Source: Glaciihabitans sp. dw_435
GTDB lineage: Bacteria; Actinomycetota; Actinomycetes; Actinomycetales; Microbacteriaceae
Direction of reading: 5' to 3'
Assembly (NCBI RefSeq): GCF_018449675.1
Contig: NZ_JAAVUZ010000008.1
Span: 104,182-168,181, forward strand
DNA: 64,000 nucleotides
Shown: piece by piece, positions 51,412-60,774 of the stretch
How positions within the stretch are numbered: position 1 is the stretch's first letter
How the letters are laid out: the number at the start of each line of letters is the position of its first letter
Translations under genes and position numbers: made by a program
The notes under the pieces: generated by a model
Seen by the model: the letters and a program-made list of their open reading frames with translations, nothing else
Databases searched by the model: none
Told to the model about the DNA's origin: nothing

Positions 51412-52077
51412 GTGGTCAACTCAACGCAGAGTGGTCTCGCCGAAACCACCGAACACCGGATCGTCGAATTGCTGCGCGCCCGCATCCTTGAAGGCCAGCT
51501 GGCCATTGGCGAGCGCCTGCGGCAGGACGTCATCAGCGCGGAGCTTGGCGTCTCGTCGACGCCCGTTCGCGAGGCCTTCCGGCGCCTGTCCGCCGAGGGA
51601 CTGCTGACAATCGCCAACCACAAGGGCGCCACCGTGCGGGACCTCAGCCTCGACGAGCGCATCGAGGTGCTCGACATGCTGCGACTCATCGAATCGCACA
51701 ACATCGCGACCGCCGTGCCGCTCGCGGGCCGGGACGTCATCGCCCGCGCCGCAGAGATCCAGGCGCAGATGCGCGCGGCAGGAGACAACGCGGGGCAGTG
51801 GGCGACGCTCAACCGCGACTTTCACTGGGCGCTCGCGCAACCGTCGGCGCGCCCGCGTGCGCTGCGGATGATGGGGGAGTTGCTCAACCTGTCCGCGCTG
51901 CACGTGCGGGATGACATTCACGCCAGCACCTTTCGCCGCGAGCAGGCGCTGGACGAACACGACACGATCCTCGCCGCCTACGCGGCCGGGGATGTCGAGG
52001 CGACGATGGCTGCCTGCTACGCGCACTCGACCAATGCGCTGACCCGCATGGCGACGACGACCGCGGACGAGGCGTAG
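51412..52077 (+). CDS. GntR family transcriptional regulator (FadR/FCD type)
   Basis: This 221-residue regulator has the GntR winged helix (RIVELLRARILEGQLAIGERLRQDVISAELGVSSTPVREAFRRLSAEGLL) followed by an all-helical FCD effector domain with metal-ligand-like residues (NRDFHWALA, ALHVRDDIH, EHDTILAAY, CYAHSTNA). The GTG start at 51412 has AAAGGGG six bases upstream. It is divergent from the BMP-type ABC/monooxygenase operon, which it probably represses through the TGCAT palindromes. Confidence 0.9.
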   Translation: MVNSTQSGLAETTEHRIVELLRARILEGQLAIGERLRQDVISAELGVSSTPVREAFRRLSAEGLLTIANHKGATVRDLSLDERIEVLDMLRLIESHNIATAVPLAGRDVIARAAEIQAQMRAAGDNAGQWATLNRDFHWALAQPSARPRALRMMGELLNLSALHVRDDIHASTFRREQALDEHDTILAAYAAGDVEATMAACYAHSTNALTRMATTTADEA

Positions 52078-52090
52078 GCGCGAGAGCCAA

Positions 52091-52627
52091 TCATTCCGAC
52101 GGTGGCAGCGCGAGTGCGTAAACCGCGACATCGAGCCGGACGTTACCGACGGGGAACGCCGCCGGCAGCACCCGTTCGTGCGTGAACCCGAGTCGTTCGG
52201 CAACGCGGCGGCTGCGTACGTTGCCGGTCGCCGCACGGATCTCGACGCGCGACATCCCCTCGGCGGCGGCATGACCGATGAGAGCCGTGCACGCCCGGGT
52301 GACGAGCCCCTGCCCCTCGAAGCCGGCGTCGATCCAGTAGCCGAGCTCCGCCGAACCGTTCGCGCGGTCGAGCCGCATCGAGACCGATCCGACCGCAACC
52401 TCGCCGTCGTACAGCACCGCCGGTACCGCCGTGCCCCGGGCGTACTGGTCGAGCTGCAGTTGCGTGTACAGCCGGGTGCCGGCGAGCGTCGGGTCCTCCT
52501 GCGCCCACGGCTCCCAGCGCCGCAGCCGGGCGATGTTCTTCTCGGTCAGGGCGAGCATCTCCGGCACGGTCTCGAGGGTGCGCAGGCCGAGCCAGAATCC
52601 GTCGCCCAGGTCGAACAGGTGGTGCAT
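52091..52627 (-). CDS. GNAT family acetyltransferase (RimJ/RimL-like)
   Basis: A 178-residue acetyltransferase starting MHHLFDLGDGFWLGLRTLETVPEMLALTEKNIARLRRWEPWA, the typical RimJ/RimL opening. GSAELGYWIDAGFEGQGLVTRACTALIGHA holds the acetyl-CoA loop, and VRSRRVAERLGFTHERVLPAAF the C-terminal signature. Substrates of this branch include ribosomal protein N-termini and small amines. It lies six bases after the SorC-family regulator gene on the same strand, so the two may be co-transcribed. Confidence 0.87.
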   Translation of the reverse strand: MHHLFDLGDGFWLGLRTLETVPEMLALTEKNIARLRRWEPWAQEDPTLAGTRLYTQLQLDQYARGTAVPAVLYDGEVAVGSVSMRLDRANGSAELGYWIDAGFEGQGLVTRACTALIGHAAAEGMSRVEIRAATGNVRSRRVAERLGFTHERVLPAAFPVGNVRLDVAVYALALPPSE

Positions 52628-52633
52628 GGGGCG

Positions 52634-53599
52634 CTACTCCACCAGGGCCCGGGCGGTTCCCTCATCGATGATGAGGTCCGTCACGAGACGGGCGGCGAGG
52701 GCACCGCGCAGGGCCTCGAGCTTCGAAATGCCAGAGCTCACACAGACCCGGCGGGCGACCTGCCGCAGAGCGGCGAAGTCGGGCCCGGTCGCGCGCGCGT
52801 TGAGGGAGATGTCGGTGGATGACCCGTCCGCACGCAGGAAGACGGTGGCGACGTCCCCAACCACGTTCTGCTCGCGCAGTACCGCGAAGTCCTCCTCGTC
52901 GAGATAGCCGCTCGTGTACACGTGGCTGGGAACCTCGGCCGTCGGGCTCCCGATACCAAACAGCGCGACATCCATTCGTCCCTGAATCTCCAGAACCCGC
53001 TGGGTGCTGCGCTCGCGCCAGAGGGCGAGCTTGGTGTTCGGGTCATCGAAGAACGCGGGAACGGGGAAGTGCTGCACCGAGGCGCCGTAGGCATCCCCGA
53101 ACCTGCGCAGGATCTCGCTGGCGTAGTTGATACCGGTGGTCTGCGTGTTCCCGGCGCCGTTGAGCTGCACGATCTGGGCGTTGTGAGTCGGCTTGCGCAC
53201 CAGGTGGCGGCTGACGGCGCTCACCGTAGAGCCCCACGCGATGCCCATCGTCATGTTCGAGTCGAAAAAGGTGCCGAGAATTCGTGCAGCCGACAGGGCA
53301 ACCCGCTCGAGCCGGTCGACCTCGCTGGTGTGGTCAGGCACCGGCACGACGTGGGCGGCGACGCCGAAGCGGGAGTGGATGTCCCGCTGCACGCGTGAAA
53401 TCTGGTCGAGGGGCGACTTGATCTGAATGTCCACGAGGCCCGTCGACCGGGCGAAACTCAGCAGCCGGGACACGGATGACCGGGACGTATGCAGCTCGCG
53501 TGCGATCGCGTCCATGGTGAGGTCTTGCAGGTAATACAGGTGTGCCGCCTGAAGTGCGTCGCGCACCTTCTCGGGCGCGCTGCTCGTGGGATCCGTCAT
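52634..53599 (-). CDS. SorC/DeoR-type sugar-binding transcriptional regulator
   Basis: From the ATG at 53599 the protein has 321 residues. The N-terminal helix-turn-helix (AAHLYYLQDLTMDAIARELHTSRSSVSRLLSFARSTGLVDIQI) is followed by a SorC sugar-phosphate-binding domain with MTMGIAWGSTVSAVSRHL, IVQLNGAGNTQ and MDVALFGIGSP. Regulators of this family respond to phosphorylated sugars such as deoxyribose-5-phosphate or polyol phosphates. It is divergent from glpD, with deoC just beyond, and palindromes lie in the 122-base gap. Confidence 0.9.
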   Translation of the reverse strand: MTDPTSSAPEKVRDALQAAHLYYLQDLTMDAIARELHTSRSSVSRLLSFARSTGLVDIQIKSPLDQISRVQRDIHSRFGVAAHVVPVPDHTSEVDRLERVALSAARILGTFFDSNMTMGIAWGSTVSAVSRHLVRKPTHNAQIVQLNGAGNTQTTGINYASEILRRFGDAYGASVQHFPVPAFFDDPNTKLALWRERSTQRVLEIQGRMDVALFGIGSPTAEVPSHVYTSGYLDEEDFAVLREQNVVGDVATVFLRADGSSTDISLNARATGPDFAALRQVARRVCVSSGISKLEALRGALAARLVTDLIIDEGTARALVE

Positions 53600-53614
53600 T
53601 GGCTTGCCTCTCGG

Positions 53615-53628
53615 TGCACATATGTGCA
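53615..53628. promoter_or_regulatory. Probable SorC operator, perfect palindrome
   Basis: TGCACATATGTGCA is a perfect 14-bp palindrome 15 bases before the regulator start. A related half-site, GAGCATTTGTGTGA, lies at about 53637-53650 on the glpD side. These repeats in the divergent gap fit binding of the SorC tetramer to several sites. Confidence 0.65.
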
Positions 53629-53679
53629 GGTGGGTTGAGCATTTGTGTGACCAGGGCCACACTGTATTCATACACATAC

Positions 53680-53695
53680 ATTGCGTGGACGCAAT
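53680..53695. promoter_or_regulatory. Inverted repeat in the glpD leader
   Basis: ATTGCGT and ACGCAAT are perfect seven-base arms around GG, 26 bases before the glpD start and just after CATACACATACA. It may be an additional operator or an mRNA hairpin near the glpD 5' end. Confidence 0.45.
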
Positions 53696-53721
53696 GAAAC
53701 TTGGGAAAAGGTCAGAAATAC

Positions 53722-55455
53722 ATGGTTACGCAGTCAAAGACGACCGGAGAACTTCGGGACAACGTTGCGGGAATTGTCGAGCGTCCGTCCGCTCAAGTAT
53801 TGATCATCGGCGGTGGCATCAACGGCCTCGCGAGCTTCCGCGACCTCACGCTCCAGGGCGTCGACGTCGTGCTGGTTGAGCGCGGCGACTACGTCTCCGG
53901 CGCGTCATCCGCGTCCTCCCACATGATCCACGGTGGCATCCGTTACCTCGAGAACGGCGAGTTCCGTCTCGTCCGCGAGTCCGTGCAGGAGCGCAACGGT
54001 CTGCTCAAGACCGCGCCCCACTACGTGAAGCCCCTGAAGACGACCATCCCGATCTTCTCGACCGTCTCCGGCATCCTGAACGCGCCGATCCGCCTGCTGA
54101 CGCACAAGCAGCGCAGCACCAAGGAGCGCGGTGCCGCGCTGATCAAGATCGGCCTGACCCTGTATGACTCCTTCAGCCGCGACGGTGGAACCGTTCCGCG
54201 CCACGAGTTCAAGGGCCGCCGCGAGTCCCTCAAGGCGCTGCCCAAGCTGAACCCGGGCATCAAGTACACGGCCACCTACTACGACGCCTCCATGCACGAC
54301 CCGGAGCGCCTCGCGCTCGACGTGCTCCACGACGGGCTGCAGACCGGTTCCAAGGCCCGCGCCGCCAACTACGTCGAGGCCATCGCGCTGACCGCCGAGG
54401 GTGTGCTGGTGCGCGACACCGTCAGTGGCACCGAGTTCACGATTGCCTCCGAGGTCGTCGTCAACACCTCCGGCCCCTGGACCGACGTCACCAACGAGAA
54501 CCTCGGCATGCCGACCCAGTACATGGGTGGCACCAAGGGATCGCATATCGTCGTCGAGAACGAGGAAATGCTCACCGAGCTTGCCGGTCGCGAGCTGTTC
54601 TTCGAGAACAACGACGGCCGCATCGTGCTGATCTACCCGCTCAAGGGCAAGGTCATGATCGGTACGACGGACCTGGAAGCGGATGTCCGTGAGCCGGTCG
54701 TTGCCACCGAAGACGAGATCGACTACTTCTTCGATCTCGTCAAGCACGTGCTTCCGACCGTGAAGCTCGACCGCTCGCAGATTGTCTACAGCTTCGCCGG
54801 CATCCGCCCGCTGCCCAAGCACGACGACGAGACCCCCGGTTTCGTCTCGCGTGACTACCGCATCGAGAAGACCCCCATCACCGAGCGCCCGGGCAGCACG
54901 CTCGTCAGCCTCGTCGGTGGAAAGTGGACCACGTTCCGTGCGCTCTCCGAGCACATGTCGAACGAGGTTCTTGGGCTTCTCGGACTCGAGCGCACCGTCA
55001 GCACCGTCGGCCGCGCCATCGGTGGAGGCAAGGGCTTCCCGCTGACCGAGGCCGCCACCGCGAAGTGGGTTGCGGCGAACGCCGGAACTCTTCCGGCCGC
55101 CCGCGTCGACGAGCTGCTGCAGCGCTACGGAACCCGCGCGACGGAGTTCATCGCCTTCCTCGGTGAGAACGACGACGAGCCGCTCGCCTCGAACGCGCAC
55201 TACTCGCGTGCCGAGATCGAGTACCTGGTCACGCACGAGTACGTCGTGAACATGGCCGATGTCCTGCTGCGCCGCACGAGCCTCGCCTTCACCGGACAGC
55301 TCACCGGAGACCTGCTCGAGGAGATCGCGTCAATCATGACCGACGCCCTCGGCTGGACCGCCGAGCAGCGCGCGACCGAACTCGCCGACACCCGCGCGAT
55401 GCTCAAGTTCGCTCACGGTGTGACGGTCTCCGAGCCCGCTTCGGTCACGAAGTAA
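53722..55455 (+). CDS. glpD: Glycerol-3-phosphate dehydrogenase/oxidase
   Basis: The FAD enzyme oxidises glycerol-3-phosphate to dihydroxyacetone phosphate at the membrane. From the ATG at 53722 (577 residues) it has the FAD loop [31 protein letters not shown], then [41 protein letters not shown], and [17 protein letters not shown] at 53701 in the same frame is a less likely start, since AAAAGG lies after it. It is divergent from the SorC-family regulator, the probable controller. No glycerol kinase or facilitator is adjacent. Confidence 0.95.
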   Translation: MVTQSKTTGELRDNVAGIVERPSAQVLIIGGGINGLASFRDLTLQGVDVVLVERGDYVSGASSASSHMIHGGIRYLENGEFRLVRESVQERNGLLKTAPHYVKPLKTTIPIFSTVSGILNAPIRLLTHKQRSTKERGAALIKIGLTLYDSFSRDGGTVPRHEFKGRRESLKALPKLNPGIKYTATYYDASMHDPERLALDVLHDGLQTGSKARAANYVEAIALTAEGVLVRDTVSGTEFTIASEVVVNTSGPWTDVTNENLGMPTQYMGGTKGSHIVVENEEMLTELAGRELFFENNDGRIVLIYPLKGKVMIGTTDLEADVREPVVATEDEIDYFFDLVKHVLPTVKLDRSQIVYSFAGIRPLPKHDDETPGFVSRDYRIEKTPITERPGSTLVSLVGGKWTTFRALSEHMSNEVLGLLGLERTVSTVGRAIGGGKGFPLTEAATAKWVAANAGTLPAARVDELLQRYGTRATEFIAFLGENDDEPLASNAHYSRAEIEYLVTHEYVVNMADVLLRRTSLAFTGQLTGDLLEEIASIMTDALGWTAEQRATELADTRAMLKFAHGVTVSEPASVTK

Positions 55456-55462
55456 CCCCTTT

Positions 55463-55508
55463 CCGCCGTGCTCGCTGCACGCCGTGGTGGCAGCAGCGAG
55501 CGCGGCGG
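55463..55508 (+). terminator. Long hairpin after glpD
   Basis: Bases 55463-55478 (CCGCCGTGCTCGCTGC) pair with 55493-55508 (GCAGCGAGCGCGGCGG) in a 16-bp stem with one G-T pair and a 14-base loop, starting eight bases after the glpD stop. There is no T tract. It separates glpD from deoC and probably ends or weakens the transcript. Confidence 0.55.
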
Positions 55509-55549
55509 AGATTTCACGCCCCGAGGTCAGAGGCCGCACAATAAGAGGC

Positions 55550-56260
55550 ATGACCACCATCGAATTGCCCGCTGACGCAGCCTCCCTCGCCCGTTACATC
55601 GACCACACGCTGCTGAAGCCCGAGGCCACGGCCGCCGACGTCACCGCGCTCATCGCGGAAGCCGTCGAGCTCGGCACCTACTCGGTCTGCGTGTCGCCAT
55701 CGATGCTCCCGCTGGAGATCCCCACCGGCTCTGACCTCAAGGTCGCCGTGGTCTGCGGTTTCCCCAGTGGCAAGCACCACTCCAGCATCAAGGCGGCAGA
55801 AGCAGCCCTCTCCGTCGAGCAGGGCGCCGACGAGGTTGACATGGTCATCGACGTCGGAGCGGCCAAGGCCGGTCTGTTTGACGCCGTCGAGGCGGACATC
55901 GCCGCGGTGCGCGCCGTCATCCCCGCTCCCCGAGTGCTCAAGGTAATCATCGAGTCCGCACTGCTCAGCGATGATGAGATCGTCGGCGTGTGCCGCGCGG
56001 CCGTCGCCGCCGGGGCCGACTTCGTCAAGACCTCCACCGGCTTCGGATCATCGGGCGGCGCCACCGTGCACGCGGTGCGCCTGATGGCCCACACCGTCGA
56101 CGGAAAGCTGGGCGTCAAGGCGTCGGGCGGGGTCCGCAGCTACGAAGACGCGATCGCCATGATCGAGGCCGGCGCCACGCGCCTGGGAGTCTCGGGCACC
56201 GCAGCCCTGCTGTCCGGAGCCGCGGCCAGCGCGGCCGAGGGCTCCGGCAGCTCCTACTAG
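55550..56260 (+). CDS. deoC: Deoxyribose-phosphate aldolase
   Basis: DeoC cleaves deoxyribose-5-phosphate to glyceraldehyde-3-phosphate and acetaldehyde in deoxynucleoside salvage. The 236-residue protein begins [26 protein letters not shown]. It carries the proton-relay Lys in [16 protein letters not shown] and the Schiff-base Lys in [18 protein letters not shown]; the second Lys of the active site is in [18 protein letters not shown] precedes the ATG. A SorC/DeoR-type regulator lies just upstream of glpD and could also act here. Confidence 0.95.
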   Translation: MTTIELPADAASLARYIDHTLLKPEATAADVTALIAEAVELGTYSVCVSPSMLPLEIPTGSDLKVAVVCGFPSGKHHSSIKAAEAALSVEQGADEVDMVIDVGAAKAGLFDAVEADIAAVRAVIPAPRVLKVIIESALLSDDEIVGVCRAAVAAGADFVKTSTGFGSSGGATVHAVRLMAHTVDGKLGVKASGGVRSYEDAIAMIEAGATRLGVSGTAALLSGAAASAAEGSGSSY

Positions 56261-56284
56261 GCCCGCGGGCGCGCGACTGACGAG

Positions 56285-58393
56285 CTAGCGGCCGCCACCG
56301 CCGCCACCGCCTCCTCCGCCACCGGAGAAGCCGCCGCCTCCCGAGCCGCCCGAGAAGCTTCCGCCGCCGCTGCCGCTCCACGAGGAGCTCGGCGGCGGGG
56401 GTGTCGGTGTCGCGCTCGTCTGCACGGAGTTGCCGAACCCGGAGATCGCGTTGAGTAGGAGCAGGCTGCTGAAGGTGTTGTCGGTACCGATGAACCAGGC
56501 CGGGGAGTTCGAGGTCGTGTCGTAGTAGGCAGCGAGCTCCTTTGCCCACTCCTTCTCCACGCCCCAGAGCACCGCGAACGGCAGCAGCTTCTCGTACAGC
56601 TTGACGACCTCGGCCTGGTCGCCGACGTTGATCCGCTCGGCGCCGTCGGGGCTCTGGAGCATGCGGAACCGGTTGGCCTCGGCGAGCTGCAGATACTCGC
56701 GCATACCGATGAGGTAGTCACGCATCTCCGCACCGGCGTCCGTCAGCACGGGTCCGCGGCTCGAGAGTGAGAACGAGACGAACAGCCCGAAGAAACTCAC
56801 CACGAGCGCGGCGATCAACCAGGGGCTGAAGATGCCGGCGACACCGGTAATGATTGCCACGAGAATGCTCACCACGAGAAGAGCCACGATGCCCACGGCG
56901 ATGAGCACGCCCCCGCGCGAGCTGCCGGACTTGCGGAGACCGCGAGCCTCGAGCTGCTTGCCCGCCGAGATGCGCAGCGACGAGAAGGCGGTGGCCAACG
57001 GGTCATCCGTCACGCCAATCTCCCGCACGGCACCCGGTTCGAGCCGCGTGCCGAAGAGGCTGCCGAGCATCCACTTCTCCATCACGTCGACGTTGTTGGC
57101 GTGGACGAGCTGCAGCGTGAATTCGGCGCCGCTCGCGGTCACCGGGTAGTCGAGGATCCGGATGTTGCCGCGAACGGCGAAGCTCACCAGCTGGGCCGAG
57201 ATGCCGCTGTTCGCGCGGCGTTCCAGAAGGGCTCCCGCCTCGATCAGGTTGATGCCTTTCGGCACGCTGTACTGCGGAATGATGATGCCTCGACCCTTGG
57301 CGTCCTTCGGACCGAGGGCGACCCGGTAGACGATGGAGAAGAGCACGCCGGCGGCGCTGAGGATTGCGAGGATCAGGGCGAGCACCGTCGACCAGATGGG
57401 CACGTCCTCGCCGAACGCCGGGGCTTCGGAACCCGTGCCCGCCGACCCGTCGCCGCTCGTGCCGCCGTCGAAGTTGGCGGGCACCTGCTCGAACGTTCCG
57501 AGGGTGAAGCCGATCGCGACGGTGAGGTTTTCGCCGGCGGTGAGGTTGACGACCGTTGCGGTGATGAGTGCCTCGTCGCCGGGAGTCGCCGGAGTGGTCG
57601 GGGTCGCGCCCGGGTCGGTGGTCGCCGGCGCGCTCGGCGCGGAGCTGGAGACGCCCGCCTGGCGAATCTCGCAGGTGTCGCTGGAGCCCTGTGCGCCGTA
57701 GTAGCAGGCCATCTTGCCGGTGAGGGCGGGAACCAGCGTCGGGTCGACGTGAACGCGGGCAGTCACGCGGCCGAATGGCTGCTCGAAGCCGGTTCCGTTG
57801 GTGTCCCAGTACAGCTCGTCGTCGTTGGTGTCCGTGAACGCCCGCACCACGTTGTCCTGCGTGTAGGTGATCGTGTACGTGACGTTGCCATGCACGTAGT
57901 CGTCGGTGCCGAGTTCGATCGTCGTGAAGTCACCATCGGTGTCGACGCTGTACGGCTTGGTGTTGCCCTCGGAGTCCGACACCGACTCGAGCGTGGTGTT
58001 CAGCGGGACCCCGTCGTAATCGTTCGGGATCGCCCGCACCATTCCCTTGTTCTGGTCGGTCTCAGGGAACGTGGCGACGAAGGTCTCGACCGTCCGCATG
58101 GTCGAGCGTCCGTCGGTGTGGCGGGAGAGGTAGTAGTCACCGGTGAAGGACGAGAACTCAAAGTCCGAGGTGTCCGCCCGCACAGGTCCAATGCGAGGGG
58201 ATGCCACGCCCGCCGCGATTCCGGATGCTGACGTGAGTCCAGCCGACGCCGGGGCGACGACGGGAGCCGCGGTCGCGGACGCCGCAGGCAGCACCGCGGA
58301 GCCGAGTCCGGCGAGCAACAGAGCTCCCGCGGACAGGGCGCGGAGTGCGCCGGAGAACCGTGGACGAGAGGCCGTGCTGTGCTTCGAGGTCAC
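56285..58393 (-). CDS. DUF2207 membrane protein
   Basis: This 702-residue protein has a signal peptide (LSAGALLLAGLGSAVLPAASATA) and an extracytoplasmic beta-rich DUF2207 domain, with DYYLSRHTDGRSTMRTVETFVATFPETDQNKGMVRAIP and YTITYTQDNVVRAF. Membrane helices follow at about 335-360 (VPIWSTVLALILAILSAAGVLF) and 500-550, with a cytoplasmic segment between and after. The C-terminal 45 residues are Gly/Ser repeats ending in a run of glycines. The function of DUF2207 is unknown. It is convergent with deoC, 24 bases apart, and upstream of the galactose genes. Confidence 0.85.
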   Translation of the reverse strand: MTSKHSTASRPRFSGALRALSAGALLLAGLGSAVLPAASATAAPVVAPASAGLTSASGIAAGVASPRIGPVRADTSDFEFSSFTGDYYLSRHTDGRSTMRTVETFVATFPETDQNKGMVRAIPNDYDGVPLNTTLESVSDSEGNTKPYSVDTDGDFTTIELGTDDYVHGNVTYTITYTQDNVVRAFTDTNDDELYWDTNGTGFEQPFGRVTARVHVDPTLVPALTGKMACYYGAQGSSDTCEIRQAGVSSSAPSAPATTDPGATPTTPATPGDEALITATVVNLTAGENLTVAIGFTLGTFEQVPANFDGGTSGDGSAGTGSEAPAFGEDVPIWSTVLALILAILSAAGVLFSIVYRVALGPKDAKGRGIIIPQYSVPKGINLIEAGALLERRANSGISAQLVSFAVRGNIRILDYPVTASGAEFTLQLVHANNVDVMEKWMLGSLFGTRLEPGAVREIGVTDDPLATAFSSLRISAGKQLEARGLRKSGSSRGGVLIAVGIVALLVVSILVAIITGVAGIFSPWLIAALVVSFFGLFVSFSLSSRGPVLTDAGAEMRDYLIGMREYLQLAEANRFRMLQSPDGAERINVGDQAEVVKLYEKLLPFAVLWGVEKEWAKELAAYYDTTSNSPAWFIGTDNTFSSLLLLNAISGFGNSVQTSATPTPPPPSSSWSGSGGGSFSGGSGGGGFSGGGGGGGGGGGR

Positions 58394-58442
58394 GCCCCGA
58401 GCCTAGGGTACGGCCCCGAAATCCCCGAGTGCCGGCGACGGG

Positions 58443-59600
58443 CTACTCGCGGATCGCACCGTCCGACGCGTTCACGACGAAGGAGACAGGCTGGCCGAAG
58501 CCGTGCTCGGCGAAGGCACCGTCGATCGCGACCTGCAGGCGGGAGACGTCGTCCGACCGGATGAGCGCGATCGCCGCACCGCCGAAGCCGCCGCCGGTCA
58601 TGCGAGCGCCGATGGCGCCGTTGGCCTGCGCGGTCTCGACGGCGAGGTCGAGCTCCGGCACGGAGATCTCGAAGTCGTCGCGCATGGACCGGTGCGAAGC
58701 ATCCAGCAGATCACCGATCGCCGAGGGACCGCTCTCGCGCAGCACACGCACGGTGTCGAGCACGCGCTGGTTTTCGGTGATCACGTGGCGGACGCGGCGG
58801 AAGGTCTCGTCGTCGAGGATCTCGCGGGCCCGGGGAAGGTCGTCGACCGAGAGGTGACGGAGTGACGGGACGCCGAAAGCGGCGGCACCCGCCTCGCAGG
58901 AGGCGCGGCGGGCCGCGTATCCGCCGGTGGCGTGGTCGTGGCTGACGCCGGTGTCGATGATGAGCAGCTCGAGCCCGGCCTCGGCGAATCCGAGGTCGAT
59001 GATCTGCGATTCGAGGCTCTGGCAGTCGAGGAACACCGCTGCATCGCGCTTGCCGAGCAGCGATGCGGACTGGTCCATGATGCCGGTGGGGGCACCCACG
59101 ACCTTGTTCTCGGCGAGCTGGCCGACCTTGGCGAGCGTGGGCCGGTCGAATCCGAGCTGCCAGGCGTCGTTGAGGGCCAGGGCGACGGCGCTCTCGATGG
59201 CGGCGGACGAGGACAGCCCCGCGCCCACGGGCACCGTCGACTCGAGGTAGATGTCCACGCCGGGAACGGCGGCAAGGTCAGCCCCGAACTGTCCAAGCGC
59301 CCACACCACGCCGAGGGGATACGCCGACCATCCGCTGAGCTGGTTGGGGGAAAGACCGTCGAGGGCGATCTCGACGACCTCGTCGGCGAAGGCACTGCTG
59401 ACACGGATCATCCGGTCGTCCCTCGTTCCCAGGGCGAGAACTGTGCGCAGGTTGATGGCAAACGGCAGCACGAAGCCCTCGTTGTAGTCGGTGTGTTCAC
59501 CGATGAGGTTCACGCGTCCTGGCGCGGACCACAGGCCGTTGGGCTCGTGTCCGTAGAGGCTGGTGAAGGCCGCAAAGACCTCGTCGCGGATGTCGCTCAT
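58443..59600 (-). CDS. galK: Galactokinase
   Basis: GalK phosphorylates alpha-D-galactose. The 385-residue GHMP kinase shows the galactokinase signature WSAPGRVNLIGEHTDYNEGFVLP, the ATP loop VPVGAGLSSSAAIESAVALAL, the catalytic Asp in GIMDQSASLLG, and MTGGGFGGAAIALI near the C-terminus. It overlaps galT by four bases (ATGA), so galT-galK form an operon read away from the DeoR regulator. Confidence 0.96.
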   Translation of the reverse strand: MSDIRDEVFAAFTSLYGHEPNGLWSAPGRVNLIGEHTDYNEGFVLPFAINLRTVLALGTRDDRMIRVSSAFADEVVEIALDGLSPNQLSGWSAYPLGVVWALGQFGADLAAVPGVDIYLESTVPVGAGLSSSAAIESAVALALNDAWQLGFDRPTLAKVGQLAENKVVGAPTGIMDQSASLLGKRDAAVFLDCQSLESQIIDLGFAEAGLELLIIDTGVSHDHATGGYAARRASCEAGAAAFGVPSLRHLSVDDLPRAREILDDETFRRVRHVITENQRVLDTVRVLRESGPSAIGDLLDASHRSMRDDFEISVPELDLAVETAQANGAIGARMTGGGFGGAAIALIRSDDVSRLQVAIDGAFAEHGFGQPVSFVVNASDGAIRE

Positions 59601-60709
59601 GCTCGGCTGATTCCTTCTCTGATGAAAGCTGCTGTGGTTTCGGGCAACACGTCGCCGATGAAGGCGCCCATGGCTGCCTCCGAGCCGGCGAGGTACTTGA
59701 GTTTGTTGGCGGCGCGACGCGGGGACGTGATCTGCAACATCAGCCGCACGTCGTTTCTTCCGACGTTGACCGGTGCCTGGTGCCAGGCGGCGATGTACGG
59801 CGTGGGGGTGTCGTACAACTTATCGATGCCGCGCAGCAGCGTGAGGTACAGGGTCGCGAGCTCGTCGCGTTCCTCGTCGTTGGTCGCCGCGAAGTCGGGG
59901 ATGTGGCGGTGCGGAAGCATGTGCACCTCGATGGGCCAGCGTGCGGCGAAGGGCACGTAGGCCGTCCAGTGAGTGCCGGAGAGCACGACCCGCTCGGAGG
60001 CGCGCTCGCTGTCGAGGATCTGCTGGAACAGGTCGGGTCCGACTTTTTCGATCGACTCGAGCAGCCGCGTGGTGCGCGGGGTGACGTACGGGTAGGAGTA
60101 GATCTGCCCGTGCGGGTGCTGCAGTGTGACGCCGATCTCCTCGCCGCGGTTCTCGAACGGGAACACCTGCTCGATGCCGGGCATCGCCGACAGCGCCGCC
60201 GTGCGGTCAGCCCACGCCTCGATGACGGTGCGGGCGCGCGACGGCGAGAGGCTGCCGAACGACCCCTCGTGCTCCGGGCTGAAGCAGACGACCTCGCAGC
60301 GACCGACAGAGGCGAAACTGCGGTTCAGGCCGACCTCGCGCAACGCGTCGAGTCCGCCGGGAGCGTTCGCGTCGTCACCCAGCGCAGGCCCAAACGACGG
60401 CGACTTGTTCTCGAACACCGCAACGTCGTAGTTGGCAGGCACCTCGGTCGCGTTGTCCGGGGTCGTCGGAGCAAGAGGGTCCTGGTTCGCCGGCGGCAGG
60501 AACACGCGATTCTGCCGAGCCGCCGCGATCGAGATCCACTCGCCGGTCAGCACGTCCTGTCGCATCACGGCGGTGTCAGGCCGCGGGTCGAGGTGTCGCG
60601 CGTCGGCGGTGCGCTCGGGCGGCAACGTCGTGTCTGCGTCGTCGAAGTAGATCAATTCACGTCCGTCGGCCAGCACAGTGGCGCGTTTGACGATTCCGCT
60701 GGAAGTCAT
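59597..60709 (-). CDS. galT: Galactose-1-phosphate uridylyltransferase
   Basis: GalT exchanges UMP between UDP-glucose and galactose-1-phosphate. The 370-residue protein contains VLTGEWISIAAARQNRVFLPP, VFENKSPSF, and the active-site histidine triad region TLQHPHGQIYSYPYVTP with the nucleophilic His. The C-terminal half has HMLPHRHIPDF. It is the first gene of the galT-galK operon. The divergent DeoR gene shares the inverted repeat at 60721-60744 directly before this start. Confidence 0.95.
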   Translation of the reverse strand: MTSSGIVKRATVLADGRELIYFDDADTTLPPERTADARHLDPRPDTAVMRQDVLTGEWISIAAARQNRVFLPPANQDPLAPTTPDNATEVPANYDVAVFENKSPSFGPALGDDANAPGGLDALREVGLNRSFASVGRCEVVCFSPEHEGSFGSLSPSRARTVIEAWADRTAALSAMPGIEQVFPFENRGEEIGVTLQHPHGQIYSYPYVTPRTTRLLESIEKVGPDLFQQILDSERASERVVLSGTHWTAYVPFAARWPIEVHMLPHRHIPDFAATNDEERDELATLYLTLLRGIDKLYDTPTPYIAAWHQAPVNVGRNDVRLMLQITSPRRAANKLKYLAGSEAAMGAFIGDVLPETTAAFIREGISRA

Positions 60710-60720
60710 GAGTATTACGA

Positions 60721-60744
60721 TATCGAAATACTAAGCTTTCGATA
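60721..60744. promoter_or_regulatory. DeoR-type operator between galT and deoR-galM
   Basis: TATCGAAA (60721-60728) and TTTCGATA (60737-60744) are perfect eight-base arms spaced by eight bases. A further ATCGTAATA-like half lies toward galT and ACGAAA toward the regulator. TTTCG/CGAAA repeats are typical of DeoR/GlpR-family operators, and the site sits in the 65-base divergent promoter region. Confidence 0.75.
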
Positions 60745-60774
60745 ACGAAACTTTGCAGAGATTGGATCGAGTGG

